From Schistocerca nitens (lineage: Eukaryota > Arthropoda > Insecta > Orthoptera > Acrididae), in NCBI RefSeq assembly GCF_023898315.1, contig NC_064615.1:736481450-736545449 (forward strand): a stretch of DNA of 64,000 nt, in the 5' to 3' direction. Below the pieces are notes generated by a model. That model made no database searches, had not been told where the DNA came from, and saw nothing but the letters and a program-made list of their open reading frames with translations. Shown in pieces: positions 1 to 13,276 of this stretch. How positions within the stretch are numbered: position 1 is the first letter of the stretch; each line of letters opens with the position of its first letter. A program made the translations under genes and the position numbers.

Positions 1-107
1 CTCGCAAACAAGAACGACATACGGGCTTGGTTTCCTAATTGTGACACATATAAATACATTACTGTACACACACACATGCGCACAACGCACCATCATCCAC
101 ATACATG

Positions 108-110
<3 letters not shown>

Positions 111-163
<53 letters not shown>
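111..163. repeat. (CA)n microsatellite
   Basis: An uninterrupted CA dinucleotide run follows a less regular CA-rich stretch that begins near position 66. Any reading frame through it is an artefact. Confidence 0.95.
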
Positions 164-164
<1 letters not shown>

Positions 165-269
165 TTCCTGCAGAAATGAATTTCAATTTCCCCTTCTGAC
201 CCCGGTTTTTGAAAAGTTTGTCATGGTTATCAGGAAAATATCGGAACTGGAAATCCCATCCAAATTATT

Positions 270-447
270 AGCGCTTCAGTCTGGAACTGCGTGACCGCTA
301 CGGTCGCAGGTTCGAATCCTGCCTCGGGCATGGATGTGTGTGATGTCCTTAGGTTAGTTAGGTTTAATTAGTTATAAGTTCTAGGCGACTGATGACCTCA
401 GCAGTTAAGTCACATAGTGTTCACAGCCATTTGAACCATTTGAACCA
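270..447 (+). mobile_element. SINE family A, 5'-truncated copy
   Basis: It starts inside the tRNA-like head ('gcgcttcagtctggaac'), keeps the B box 'ggttcgaatcctg', and runs through the family A body ('ttaggttagttaggttta') to 'agccatttgaaccatt'. The A-box half of the head is missing. I see no clear target-site duplication. Confidence 0.85.
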
Positions 448-870
448 AATCATTAGCCATTGGAATCTTTCTGCAAGAGTCCGAGATTTCTGGGATATTT
501 GTGTGAAAAGAACAACAACCCGTCTCGGTCTCATGAGGTCCATTTTCTCTTTCTACAACTACACCAGGTTCAGATGAACGATCAAGAAAAGGAATTTACC
601 ATTCACCCACACGTCGGGTTATAGTTTCATGTTCTGGAAATGGAAATACTGTAAGCTCCAGTCATGTCCTGGGACAGGAAACAGACACGAGTTATTCCTG
701 GTGTATTAGCTACTCTAGCACAATAACTATGGCGACAGCTTGAAGTAACTTATGTAAGCAGTAGGTGTGGATTAGACCAACCAGTTGTCACTATGAACTG
801 TTAAATACTGGACGTGTGGCCATAGTGTGTCAACGTTGTTGTGTAACAAATTACAGTGCAACAACAGGTC
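448..870. other. Intergenic stretch, nothing recognised
   Basis: Short frames only. I see no motif, inverted repeat or exon-like splice pattern here. Confidence 0.5.
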
Positions 871-1070
871 AAAAAATGGTTCAGATGGCTCTGAGCACTA
901 TGGGACTTAACATCTGGGGTCATCAGTCCCCTAGACTTTGAACTACGTAAACCTAATTAACCCAAGGACATCACACACATCCATTGCCGAGGTAGGATTT
1001 AACCTGCGACCCTAGCAGTCGTGAGGTTCCGGACTGAAGCGCCTAGAACCGCTCGGCCACCACGGCCGGC
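871..1070 (-). mobile_element. SINE family A
   Basis: A full-length copy read in reverse. It begins with the 3' end complement 'aaaatggttcagatggctctgag' and ends with the tRNA-like head complement '...cgctcggccaccacggccggc'. The head has lost some tRNA-like pairing. Target-site duplications are not evident. Confidence 0.85.
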
Positions 1071-1589
1071 GACGATTTAACAGACGCTTAAGCCAATGTA
1101 ATGTGCAAGTTAAACAACATCTCAAACAAAGAATTTCGGACAGTTTCACATGGTTGTACGAACGTTCTGTGCATTGTACTCAGCCGGGGAAGGAGGAGTA
1201 GCGGGAGGGACTGTGCGTAACACGTCAAGCATTAAAAGCACCATCTTAACTCTTCTCTATTTTTTATTAATCCATTCTCGAAAGTTCCAGACTGACGGGG
1301 GATGAACACCATGAGGAAACCGATTTCATTTTAAGTTGTACAGGATTTTGAATTCGCTCTACTTCATTTCTTCGCCCGGAGTGCTCTGGGCTGGCATGAC
1401 GTCTGCAGCAACACCAATGTAGACGCGACACTAAACTAAAGGAGTGAAAATATTATCTGCTTGTATTATCATTTAAATTCTCGTCCTTAAATAAAGATTC
1501 TCGAATATCCAGAAAAGGAATAAGAGTGCAAAGGACATATGAGTGAACTGAAGATTGAGTTATCGTTTGGACCGTCCTTCAGTCAATTC
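1071..1589. other. Unassigned sequence upstream of the RTE-like LINE
   Basis: No gene recognised. The last part may belong to the 5'-truncated LINE that follows, since similarity to such ORFs only becomes convincing from about 1600. Confidence 0.4.
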
Positions 1590-3597
1590 GTCCGTCTTAG
1601 TTAGTAGCCTAGATAAACTGAAAGAACCAGAGGTTGTACAGAGTTTCAGGGAGAGCATAAGGGAACAATTGACAGGAATGGGGGAAAGAAATACAGTAGA
1701 AGAAGAATGGGTAGCTTTGAGGAATGAAATAGTGAAGGCAGCAGAGGATCGAGTAGGTAAAAAGACGAGGGCTAGTAGAAATCCATATTGAATTTAATTG
1801 ATGAAAGGAGAAAATACAAAAATGAAGCAAGTGAAGCAGGCAAAAAAAATACAAACGTCTCGAAAATGAGATCGACAGGAAATGCAAAATGGCTAAGCAG
1901 GAATGGCTAGAAGACAAATGTAAGGATGTAGAGGCTTATCTCATGAGGGGTAAGATAGATACTGCCTACAGGAAAATTAAAGAGACCTTTGGAGAAAAGA
2001 GAACCACTTGCATGAATATCAAGAGCTCAGATGGAAACCCAGTTCCAAGCAAAGAAGGGAAAGCAGAAAGGTGGAAGGAGTATATAGAGGGTCTATACAG
2101 GGGCGACGTTCTTGAGGACAATATTTTGGAAATGAAAGAGGAGGTAGATGAAGATGAAATGGGAGATATGATACTGCGGGAATAGTTTGACAGAGCACTG
2201 AAAGACCTAAGTCGAAACAAGGCCCCGGGAGTAGACAACATTCCATTAGAACTACTGACAGCCTTGGGAGAGCCAGTCCTTACAAAACTCTACCATCTGG
2301 TGAGCAAGATGAATGAGACAGGCTAAATTCCCTCAGACTTAAAGAAGAATATAATAATTCCAATCCCAAAGAAAGCAGGTGTTGACAGATGTGAAAATTA
2401 CCGAACTATCAGTTTAAAAAGTCACAGCTGCAAAATACTAACGCGAATTCTTTACAGACGAATGGAAAAACTGGTAGAGGCCGACCTCGTGGAAGATCAG
2501 TTTGGATTCCGTAGAAATGTTGGAACACGTGAGGCAATACTGACCCTGCGACTTATCTTAGCAGAAAGATTAAGGAAAGGCAAGCCTACGCTTCTAGCAT
2601 TTGTAGACTTAGAGAAAGCTTTTGACAATGTTGACTGGAATACTCTCTTTCAAATTCTGAGGGTGGCAGGGGTAAAATACGGGGAGGGAAAGGCTATTTA
2701 CAATTTGTACAGAAAGCAGATGGCAGTTATAAGAGTCGAGGGGCATGAAAGGGAAGCAGTGGTTGGGAAGGGAGTGAGACAGGGTTGTAGCCTCTCCCCG
2801 ATGCTATTCAATCTGTATACTGAGCAAGCAGTAAAGGAAACGAAAGAAAAGTTCGGAGTAGGTATTAAAATCGATGGAGAAGAAATAAAAACTTTGAGGT
2901 TCGCCGATGACATTGTAATTTTGTCAGATACAGCAAAGGACTTGGAAGAGCAGTTGAACGGAATGGACAGTCTCTTGAAAGGCGGATATAAGATGAACAT
3001 CAACAAAAGCAAAACGAAGATAATGGAATGTAAGCGAATTAAGTCGGGTGGTGCTGCGGGAATTAGATTAGCAAATGAGGCACTTAAAGTAGTAAAGGAG
3101 TTTTGCTATTTGGGGAGCAAAATAAGTAATGATCGTCGAAGTAGAGAGGATATAAAATGTAGACTGGCAATGGCAAGGAAAGCGTTTCTGAAGAAGAGTA
3201 ATTTGTTAACATCGAGTATTGATTTAAGTGTCGGGAATTCGTTTCTGAAAGTATTTGTATGGAGTTGGCCATGTATGGAAGTGAAACATGGACGATAAAT
3301 AGTTTAGACAATAAGAGAATAGAGGCTTTCGAAATGTGGTGCTACAAAAGAATGCTGAAGATTAGATGGGTAGATCACATAACTAATGAGGAGGTATTGA
3401 ATAGAATTGGGGAGAAGAGGAGTTTGTGGTACAACTTGACTAGAAGAAGGGATCGGTTGATAGGACATGTTCTGAGGCATCGAGGGATCACCAATTTAGT
3501 ACTAGAGGGCAGGGTGGAGGGTAAAAATCGTAGAGGGAGACCAAGAGATGAATACGCTAAGCAGATTCAGAAGGATGTAGGCTGCAGTAGGTTGGGA
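1590..3597 (+). mobile_element. RTE-like non-LTR retrotransposon, 5' portion (interrupted)
   Basis: This is a 5'-truncated LINE. The endonuclease is absent; what remains is the endonuclease-RT linker, the reverse transcriptase and the C-terminal region. Coding sequence stops at 'gatgtaggctgcagtag' (3597), where a CR1-like element begins. The missing 3' end reappears at 7389-7490 with its characteristic tail, so the two blocks are one element split by a later insertion. The clade (RTE-like) is inferred from the RT and the basic C-terminus, not from a tree. Confidence 0.8.
1889..3597 (+). pseudogene. RTE-like reverse transcriptase, broken ORF
   Basis: Reverse transcriptase of a LINE, which would make cDNA at a nicked target. 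It is readable in three pieces: the linker (1889-2185), the RT core (2462-3298) and the C-terminus (3259-3597). The core shows 'VEADLVEDQFGFRRN', the first catalytic Asp in 'AFVDLEKAFDNVDW', 'GVRQGCSLSPMLFNLY', the catalytic 'RFADDIVIL' and 'MNINKSKTKIM'. The C-terminus ends in 'RRGRPRDEYAKQIQKD', a common LINE tail motif. An in-frame stop near 2183 and frame changes near 2300 and 3280 make it inactive. No endonuclease domain remains. Confidence 0.85.
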
Positions 3598-3616
3598 CTG
3601 CAACTGCTGTGTTCGG

Positions 3617-4487
3617 ATGCAGGCTGAGTTGGCATCCCTTCGCTCCCAGCTTCAGCCAATGTTGGCTTCGGTCACACAGCTTGAGGCTGTTGCAAATGGG
3701 CATCACTGTGGGGCTCCGGATGGGGGTTTGTCGGGGACGGCCAGCTCGTCCCACGCATCCCCCGATCGGACTACGACTGTGGCTGCCCGGGATACTGCCC
3801 ACATTGAGGCTGATCCCTCACCTGTGGTAGAGTGGGAGGTCGTCTCGAGGTGTGCAGGGCTGAACGGAAGGCCTCTCCAATTTGTCTGACGAACCGGTTT
3901 CGGGCTCTGTCTCAGGCTGATACTGATCTTTGGCCAGACATGGCTGCTCGTCCTGTTCCAGAGGTTGCCCCTCAGTCTGCAAGATCCGGGCGGTCGCAGA
4001 GGGTGGGCTTACTGGTAGTTGGGAGCTCCAACGTCAGGCGCGTAATGGGGCCCCTTAGGGATATGGTAGCGAGAGAGGGGAAGAAAACCAATGAGCACGC
4101 CGTGTGCATACCGGGGGGGAGTCATTCCAGATGTGGAAAGGGTCCTTCCGGATGCCATGAAGGGTACAGGGTACACTCATCTGCAGGTGGTCGCTCATGT
4201 CGGCACCAATGATGTGTGTCGCTATAGATCGGAGGAAATCCTCTCTGGCTTCCGGCGGCTATCTGATATGGTGAAGACTGCCAGTCTCGCTTTGCGGGAT
4301 GAAAGCAGAGCTCACCATCTGCAGCATTGTCGACAGGACTGACTGCAGACCTTTGGTACAGAGCCGAGTGGAGGGTCTGAATCAGTGGCTGAGACGGTTC
4401 TGCGACCGTGTGGGCTGCACATTCCTCGACTTGCGCCATAGGGTGGTGGGGTTTCGGGTTCCGCTGGATAGGTCAGGAGTCCACTAG
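3617..4487 (+). pseudogene. CR1-like ORF1 with esterase (SGNH) domain, frameshifted
   Basis: ORF1 protein of the CR1-like element, spread over three frames. The first part (3617-3889) contains 'MQAELASLRSQLQPM', a likely short coiled coil. The esterase-like domain follows, with the nucleophile block 'LLVVGSSNVRRV' (about 4010-4045) and the 'HVGTNDV' block (about 4197-4217). The C-terminal 'GFRVPLDRSGVH' ends at a stop. ORF1 esterases are known in CR1/L2 elements, where their role is thought to be RNA- or membrane-related. Frameshifts near 3830-4000 and 4110-4130 mean this copy cannot make the full protein. Confidence 0.75.
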
Positions 4488-4619
4488 ACGCAGCAAGCGG
4501 CTACACGGGTAGCAGGGGTTGTGTGGCGTGGACTGGGCGGTTTTTTAGGTTAGATGGCCTCTGGCAAGTACAGAAAGGGCAACAGCCTCAAAGGATGCGG
4601 GGCAAAGTCAGGACATGCG

Positions 4620-7337
4620 GGGACCAAGCAGCAATCGGTATTGTAATTGTAAACTGTCGAAGCTGCATTGGTAAAGTACTGGAACTTCAAGCGCTGATAG
4701 AAAGCACCGAAGCTGAAATCGTTATAGGTACAGAAACCTGGCTGAAGCTAGAGATAAATTCTGCCGAAATTTTTACAAAGGCACAGACGGTGTTTAGAAA
4801 GGATAGATTGCATGCAACCTGTGGTGGCGTGTTTGTCGCTGTTAGTAGTGTAGTGAAGTAGAAGTGGATAGTTCCTGTGAATTATTATGCGTGGAGGTTA
4901 CACTCAGCAACCGAGCCAGGTTAATAATTGGCTCCTTTTACCGACCTCCCGACTCAGCAGCATTAGTGGCAGAACAACTGAGAGAAAATTTGGAATACAT
5001 TTCACATAAATTTTCTCAGCATATTATAGTCTTAGGTGGAGATTTCAATTTACCAGATATAGACTGGGACACTCAGAAGGTTAGGACGGGTGGTAGGGAC
5101 AGAGCATCGAGTGACATTATACTGAGTGCACTATCCGAAAATTACCTCGAGCAATTAAACAGAGACCCGACTCGTGGAGATAACATCTTGGTAACAAACA
5201 GACCCGAACTTTTCGACTCTGTAAGAGCAGAACAGGGAATCAGTGATCATAAGGCCGTTGCAGCATCCCTGAATATGGAAGTTTATAGGAATATAAAAAA
5301 AGGCAGGAAGGTTTATCTGTTTAGCAAGACTAATAGAACGCAGAGTTCAGACTACCTAACAGATCAAAACGAAAATTTCTGTTCCGACACTGACAATGTT
5401 GAGTGTTTATGGAAAAAGTTTAAGGCAATCGTAAAATTCATTTTAGACAGGTATGTGCCGAGTAAAACTGTGAGGGGAGGGAAAAACCCACCGTGGTTCA
5501 ACAACAAAGGTAGGAAACTACTGCGAAAGCAAAGAGAGCTTCACTCCAAGTTTAGACGCAGCCAAAACCTCTCAGACAAACAGGAGCTAAACGATGTCAA
5601 AGTCAGCGTAAGGAGGGCTATGCGTGAAGCGTTCAGTGAATTCGAAAGTAAAATTCTATGTACCGACTTGACAGAAATCCTAGGAAGTTCTGGTCTTACG
5701 TTAAATCAGTAAGTGGCTCGAAACAGCATATCCAGTCACTCCGGGATGATGATGGCATTGAAACAGAGGATGACACGCGTAAAGCTGAAATACTAAACAC
5801 CTTTTTCCAAAGCTGTTTCACAGAGGAAGACCGCACTGTAGTTCCTTCTCTAAATCCTCGCACAAACGAAAAAATGGCTGACATCGAAATAAGTGTCCAA
5901 GGAATAGAAAAGCAACTGGAATCACTCAACAGAGGAAAGTCCACTGGACCCGACGGGGTACCAATTCGATTCTACACAGAGTACGCGAAAGAACTTGCCC
6001 CCCATCTAATAGCCGAGCCGTGTACTGCAAGTCTCTAGAGGAACGGAAGGTTCCAAATGATTGGAAAAGAGCACGTAGTCCCAGTCTTCAAGAAGGGTCG
6101 TCGAGCAGATGCACAAAACTATAGACCTATATCTCTGACGTTGATCTGTTGTAGAATTTTAGAACATGTTTTTTGCTCGCGTATCATGTCATTTCTGGAA
6201 ACCCAGAGTCTACTCTGTAGGAATCAACATGGATTCCGGAAACAGCGATCGTGTGAGACCCAACTCGCTTTATTTGTTCATGAGACCCAGAAAATATTAG
6301 ATACAGGCTCCCAGGTATATGCCATTTTCCTTGACTTCCGGAAGGCGTTCGATACAGTTCCGCACTGTCGCCTGATAAACAAAGTAAGAGCCTACGGAAA
6401 ATCAGACCAGCTGTGTGGCTGGATTGAAGAGTTTTTAGCAAACAGAGCACAGCATGTTGTTATCAATGGAGAGACGTCTACAGACGTTAAAGTAACCTCT
6501 GGCGTGCCACAGGGGAGTGTTATGGGACCATTGCTTTTCACAATATATATAAATGACATAGTAGATAGTGTCGGAAGTTCCATGCGGCTTTTCGCGGATG
6601 ATGCTGTAGTATACAGAGAATTTGCAGCATTAGAAAATTGTAGCGAATTGCAGGAAGATCTGCAGCGGATAGGCACTTGGTGCAGGGAGTGGCAACTGAC
6701 CCTTAACATAGACAAATGTAATGTATTGCGAATACATAGAAAGAAGGATCCTTTATTGTATGATTATATGATAGCGGAACAAACACTGGTAGCAGTTACT
6801 TCTGTAAAATATCTGGGAGTATGCTTGCGGAACGATTTGAAGTGGAATGATCATATAAAATTAACTGTTGGAAAGGCGGGTACCAGGTTGAGATTCATTG
6901 GGAGAGTCCTTAGAAAATGTAGTCCATCAGCAAAGGAGGTGGCTTACAAAACACTCGTTCGACCTGTACTTGAGTATTGCTCATCAGTGTGGGATCCGTA
7001 CCAGATCGGGTTGACGGAGGAGACAGAGAAGATCCAAAGAAGAGCGGCGCGTTTCGTCACAGGGTTATTTGGTAAGCGTGATAGCGTTACGGAGATGTTT
7101 AGCAAACTCAAGTGGCAGACTCTGCAAGAGAGGCGCTCTGCATCGCGGTGTAGCTTGCTCGCCAGGTTTCGAGAGGGCGCGTTTCTGGATGAGGTATCGA
7201 ATATAGTGCTTCCCCCTACTTATACCTCCCGAGGAGGTCACGAATGTAAAATTAGAGAGATTCGAGCGCGCACGGAGGCTTTTAAACAGTCGTTCTTCCC
7301 GCGAACCATACGCGATTGGAACAGAAAAGGGAGGTAA
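4620..7337 (+). pseudogene. CR1-like ORF2 (endonuclease and reverse transcriptase), frameshifted
   Basis: The ORF2 polyprotein would nick target DNA and reverse-transcribe the element RNA. The endonuclease shows 'EIVIGTETWLK' (catalytic Glu), 'SFYRPP', 'VLGGDFNLPDIDW' and 'GISDHKAVAA'. The RT shows 'FKKGRRADAQNYRPISL', 'FLDFRKAFDTVPH', 'SGVPQGSVMGPLLFTIYIND' and 'RLFADDAVVY'. The frame is broken near 4860, near 5680 and around 6036-6090; from 6057 to 7337 it is open for 426 codons. Residues essential for both activities remain, so the decay looks relatively recent. Confidence 0.9.
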
Positions 7338-7388
7338 TGACAGTGGCACGTAAAGTGGGTGGCTTGCGGAGTATAAATGTAGATGTAG

Positions 7389-7490
7389 ATGTACAGGAAG
7401 ATGAAGAGGCTTGCACAGGATAGAGTAGCATGGAGAGCTACATCAAACCAGTCTCAGGACTAAAGACCACAACAACAACAACACTTAGTA
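7389..7490 (+). mobile_element. RTE-like LINE, 3' end (continuation of 1590-3597)
   Basis: The block 'aggaagatgaagaggcttgc...' through 'cagtctcaggactaaagac' and a short (aca)n tail completes the LINE interrupted at 3597. It immediately follows the microsatellite tail of the inserted CR1-like element. Confidence 0.8.
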
Positions 7491-7545
7491 GCCCAGTCTG
7501 CTTCGAGTGAAAGTAGGTACCTCAACAGCCTGTTTTGTGTCACAG

Positions 7546-7674
7546 CTTCCAGTGAGCAAGAAGGTGTGGAGCGGCGTTCGAGACGCTCTTCAGCCAGGGT
7601 CGCCGTGCCCGCAGTTCTACAGCAACGAGGTGATCGGCAACGAGGACTGCCTCTTCCTCAACGTCTACAGCCCA
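7546..7674 (+). CDS. Carboxylesterase exon (internal): EDCLFLNVYSP
   Basis: 43 codons, phase 0 on both sides. The acceptor is 'tttgtgtcacag' and the donor 'gtagta'. It encodes LPVSKKVWSGVRDALQPGS, then CPQF and the carboxylesterase B signature EDCLFLNVYSP. In the family this lies about 60-110 residues from the mature N-terminus, so at least one upstream exon (with the substrate-gorge start and, if secreted, the signal peptide) is missing. The 7.5 kb upstream contains only repeats and unassigned sequence. Confidence 0.93.
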
Positions 7675-7854
7675 GTAGTACGTTATATACAACTAGGATG
7701 GATTCTAATTAGGTTAACGAATGTGTCTTTCGTTTATTAATAACGTGAAAATGAATTTGATGATAAAACTTCGTGTTACTGCATGTTCTTGTTCTTCAAC
7801 GAAGGATTACTGTACTCTTGTACCAAAAATTGGTTATTTTCTGTACTTTCACAG

Positions 7855-8005
7855 CTGGGGACGACGAACGAAACCCTGAAAAATGTAATGGTCTGGATTC
7901 ATGGAGGCTGCTTCAGGGAAGGAAGAAGCGACACTGCCACACCGCACTACTTTGTTGACAACGACATTGTGTTTGTCGGTATAAACTACCGCCTAGGACT
8001 GCTAG
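7855..8005 (+). CDS. Carboxylesterase exon: oxyanion hole
   Basis: 50 codons plus one base; acceptor 'actttcacag', donor 'gtaaca'. It encodes LGTTNETLKNVMVWIHGGCF and later HYFVDNDIVFVGINYRLGLLG. HGG(G/A)F forms the oxyanion hole in this family; here the third glycine is replaced by Cys. The preceding intron is only 180 bp, the shortest in the gene. Confidence 0.93.
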
Positions 8006-9929
<1,924 letters not shown>

Positions 9930-9974
9930 TAAACTACTAGTTGACAAATATGATTATTACAAAGATTATCCGAC

Positions 9975-11750
9975 TATCTACGTACATACTCTGCAAACCA
10001 CCGCCAAGTACATGCCACAGGCTACTTAGCGTTTTACAACACGTTAAGAGTTTCTTGCCATTCGAACTGGGTATGGAGCATGGGAAGAATACCTGATTAG
10101 ATAATGCCTCTGTGGGCGCTGTAATCAGTCTAATATCGCCTTCACGTACCCTGCGGGAGAGATAAGTGGAGGCCCGAGGTTTAGCTCTAGATTCTTCGCT
10201 TAACGCTTGTTCTTGAAATTTTTAACCTTTCGTGGGATAATCTGCGTTTGTATTCAAACGCCTCCCAATTCAGGTTTGTCGCCATTTCAGTGGCGATCTC
10301 TCCCAAGTCAGACAAACGAATGTCAAATAGTCCTGCTCTTCTCTGAAAAGGCTCAGCATCCCCTCTTAGCCCTATGTGGTAGGGGTGCCACATACCTAAG
10401 CAGTATTCTAGCGTGGATTGAATGAGTGATTTGTAAGCAGTCTCGTTTCCAGAGTGACTGCATTTCCCTACTAGTCTGCACATAAACCGAAGTCTGTTAC
10501 CTGCTTTACTCACGACTAAGCCTAAGTAATCATTCCATTTCCTGTCCCTACCAAGTGTTGTACTGAGGAATTTGTTTGTCGATTCCAAAAGTGACTCACT
10601 GTCAATATATTCGTAAGATACTGTGTTTTAGTTTTGTGAGGTGCACAATTTTACATTTCTGAGCATTTAAAGAAAGTTGTTAATTTTGCACCATTTAGAA
10701 ATGTCACAAGATCTGACTGAGTATTTGTGCAGCTTCGTTCAGACTGTACTTCACTGTAGATAACTGCATCTGCGAAAAGTCAGAGGTTACTATTAATACT
10801 ATCGGCTAAGTCATTAATATACAACATTAACATCAAGGGACCCAATAACTTCCCTGGGGCACACCCGAAGCTACATATGTCGATGATTCTACACCCAAAA
10901 TAACTTTGTGTGTTCTCCCTACGAAAAAATCCTCAATCCAGTCGCGAATTTCGCCAGATATCCCATACGATCGTTATTATGACAATGTTCGTAAGAGTGG
11001 TACTGAGTCAAAGGCTTTTCAGAAATCGAGAAATACTGCATCTACCTGATTGTCTCGATCCACGGCTTTCAGGATGTCATGTGAGAAAAGAGACAGTTGG
11101 GTTTCACATAATGTATTTGGAATCTGTGGTGGTTGGCTTGGAGTAGGTCATTATGTTTAAGATAACTCATTGCTTTTGAGCACAGAATATATTCTAAGAT
11201 TCTACGAAAAGTGGATAGCAAGGATATTGAGTGGTATTTTGAGGGTGACTTCTGCTATTCTTCTTATGAATTGTGCTTTCTTCCAACTACTGGACGCCGT
11301 ATTTTTTTTAATTTTATTTATTTATTTTTCTTTTTTTTTTTTTTTTTTGTAAGGTGTCTACGACAGATTATAGTTAACATAAGGGCTAACTCAGCCGATA
11401 ATACAGTATAAATATGATAGAAATTGCATCGGGCACTGCGGCTTTCTTCAGTTTTAACGTTTTCAGCTGTTTCTCAATGCCACTGGCACTAACATCTATT
11501 TTCCTTATCTTTTCGGCAGTCCGAGGATTAAATTTTGGCAGTATTCCTGGGTTTGCATTTATGAAGGAACATTTGAGAACTGAGTTAAGCAACTTGGATT
11601 TTGCTTCGCTACTCTCTGTTTCACTACGTGTTTTGTCCATGAGTGACTGGAAAGTAGCTTTGGTGCCATTAACAGCCTTTACACAGGGGTTTTCCGTAAG
11701 AGCGTGCAAAACTGTAACAGGAGATAGAGAATGCTGCACTGGACAATGTG
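9975..11750 (-). mobile_element. CR1-like LINE relic, 3' two thirds
   Basis: Read on the minus strand, 11739-11386 encodes the linker before the RT (a 'GIEKQL' block then 'PDAISI', matching the PDG region of the 3.6-7.4 kb copy). About 11100-10740 encodes 'SGVPQGS', 'LYINDLADSI' and a shortened 'LFADAVIY'. 10588-10187 encodes the C-terminal 'KAGNRLRF'. The 3' end reaches about 9975. Many stops and small gaps are present. It continues at 13277-13480 across an inserted DNA transposon. Confidence 0.8.
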
Positions 11751-13276
11751 AACCTGGGGTCGGAGAAGCCAGCTTAAGATGATATGGAAGTAAACTTGGC
11801 TATCACTTTGTCTAGCACTGCCGTTTTCCAGCTTATTTACAAGTAACATGCGTATAAATTACATATACTATGCTGTTTATTTGCATTCATATTATTTATT
11901 TCCTGCAAGAAAACAACGAGGACGAGCCTGATTACTAGGAAGTCGCGACGTAGGTTTTATTTACTTTAATTGTCCGTAAGGTGGCTCTGTTGTATCGTAT
12001 TTACATTGTACCATGACAGAATGTGCTGTGAATGAACTACAGACGCATTCATTACTCAGTGCTATTCAAAGACGTACGGTACAGTACGGTGGAGCAGTAC
12101 CGGTACAGTAGTCACTGACATGCACCTTGTGTATGGGGAAGTACGTTACAATGCTCTCGCTGCAGAAAGGCTGTGCAGGGAACGATTTCCTAACAAGCAT
12201 CATCAGTTACGCCGAGTGTTTATTTCTGTCGATCGACGAATGCGGGAGACTGGTTCATTCGAAAGAAGAAACGAGGGACCTAGAAACATGAGGACCATTC
12301 GCACACCCAGTTTTGAAGAGAAGATGATGGAACGTGTTGCAGCGGACCACACTACAAGTACTCGTTGTATTGCACGTGAAATGGGCGCTGCACATACTAA
12401 TAGCGTGCAGCGAGAACGCCATCAACAACAGTTACACCCATTTCACCCACAACGAGTCCATGCAATGCTTGTGACTGACTTTGCACTAAGGATCGCATTG
12501 TATGAGTGGTTGCTCAACAATAGGTTGACCGACCAGATTTCCTCCCTGCTGTTAACTGACGAGGCCTCATTTGATCGTGATGGTATTTCGAACAGCAGGA
12601 ATAGCCATGTGTGGGATGAAGATCACCCTCACGCTGTAATAGAGTCCCACCATCAAGTACCGGTACGTTTTGCTGTGAATATCTGGGCCGGAATTGTAGG
12701 CGACAATCTCTTCTACCCGGCCGTCTGAATGACCACCTGTACTTGTGCTTTGTGCAAAGAGTTCTACCTGAATTGTTGGAGAACGTACCCTTGGCTGTTC
12801 ATGAGAGGATGTGGATACAATATGACGGTGCACCGCCTCACTTCAGCACGGATGTCCGCAGCCATCTCAGTGCTATATTTCCCCGTCACTTATTTGGAAG
12901 GGGAGGTCCTATTCCATGGCCAGCGATGTCACCTGACCTGAATCCCCTTGATTATTTCCTATGGGCATATATAAAGTCACTCATGTATGAGACCCCAGTG
13001 GATACGGAGGAGGAATTAGTTGCCAGAATTGTAGCTGCGTGTCATGTGATTCGAAACGCACTAGGGATATTTGTCAATGTTCGCCTATGTCATGCTTGCG
13101 ATGAGGTTGAGGGCCGTCAGTTTCAGAACATTTTGTAAGATACAGTACAAATGATACGTTCATTGTGTCAATGATGGTACCTGCAGTTAACTGTAACTAA
13201 TGTAAATGAAAAAAATACACAGCAATGTTATTTTATTCATATTATTTTCTTAAGCTGACTTCTCCGATCCCAGGTT
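11751..13276 (+). mobile_element. Tc1/mariner superfamily element with DD41D-type transposase
   Basis: About 1.5 kb. Terminal inverted repeats of 29 bp (11751-11779 against the complement of 13248-13276) match at all but two positions; each contains 'tcggagaag' and 'cagctta'. The element interrupts a CR1 relic that is readable on both sides. I see no obvious TA target duplication, so the true ends could differ by a few bases. Confidence 0.8.
12120..13138 (+). pseudogene. DD41D mariner transposase, frameshifted
   Basis: A cut-and-paste transposase of the IS630-Tc1-mariner group. The N-terminal helix-turn-helix region (about residues 1-130, 12120-12510) has DUF4817-like features such as 'MHLVYGEVRYNALAAERL' and 'STRCIAREMGAAH'. 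The catalytic core has 'LLLTDEASF' (first Asp), 'MWIQYDGAPPHFS' (second Asp) and 'SPDLNPLDYFLW' (third Asp). Counting residues between the second and third Asp gives 41, as in the DD41D (rosa) group. A frameshift near 12725 splits the ORF (12120-12728, then 12743-13138), so it is inactive although all three Asp remain. Confidence 0.85.

Larger units (their letters stand above)
3598..7388 (+). mobile_element. CR1-like non-LTR retrotransposon, near full length
   Basis: An approximately 3.8 kb LINE lying inside the RTE-like element. It has a GC-rich 5' region, an ORF1 with an SGNH/esterase-type domain, an ORF2 with an AP-like endonuclease and an RT, and a 3' end of short repeats ('tgtagatgtagatgt'). 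CR1 and L2 type elements characteristically end in such microsatellite tails and can carry an esterase in ORF1. Several related relics occur elsewhere in the window. Boundaries are set by where the interrupted host LINE stops and resumes; the target-site duplication is short or ambiguous. Confidence 0.85.

Noticed and set aside
76..294. 72-codon frame with a His/Thr run
   Set aside because: Produced by the (CA)n microsatellite; no other protein-like content.
1..7545. Upstream first exon of the esterase
   Set aside because: No signal-peptide or 'GxLRG...PVGxLRF' type sequence with splice sites was found; the region is repeats or unassigned.
11170..11411. Frames with a run of Phe
   Set aside because: Encoded by a poly-T tract inside a CR1 relic.
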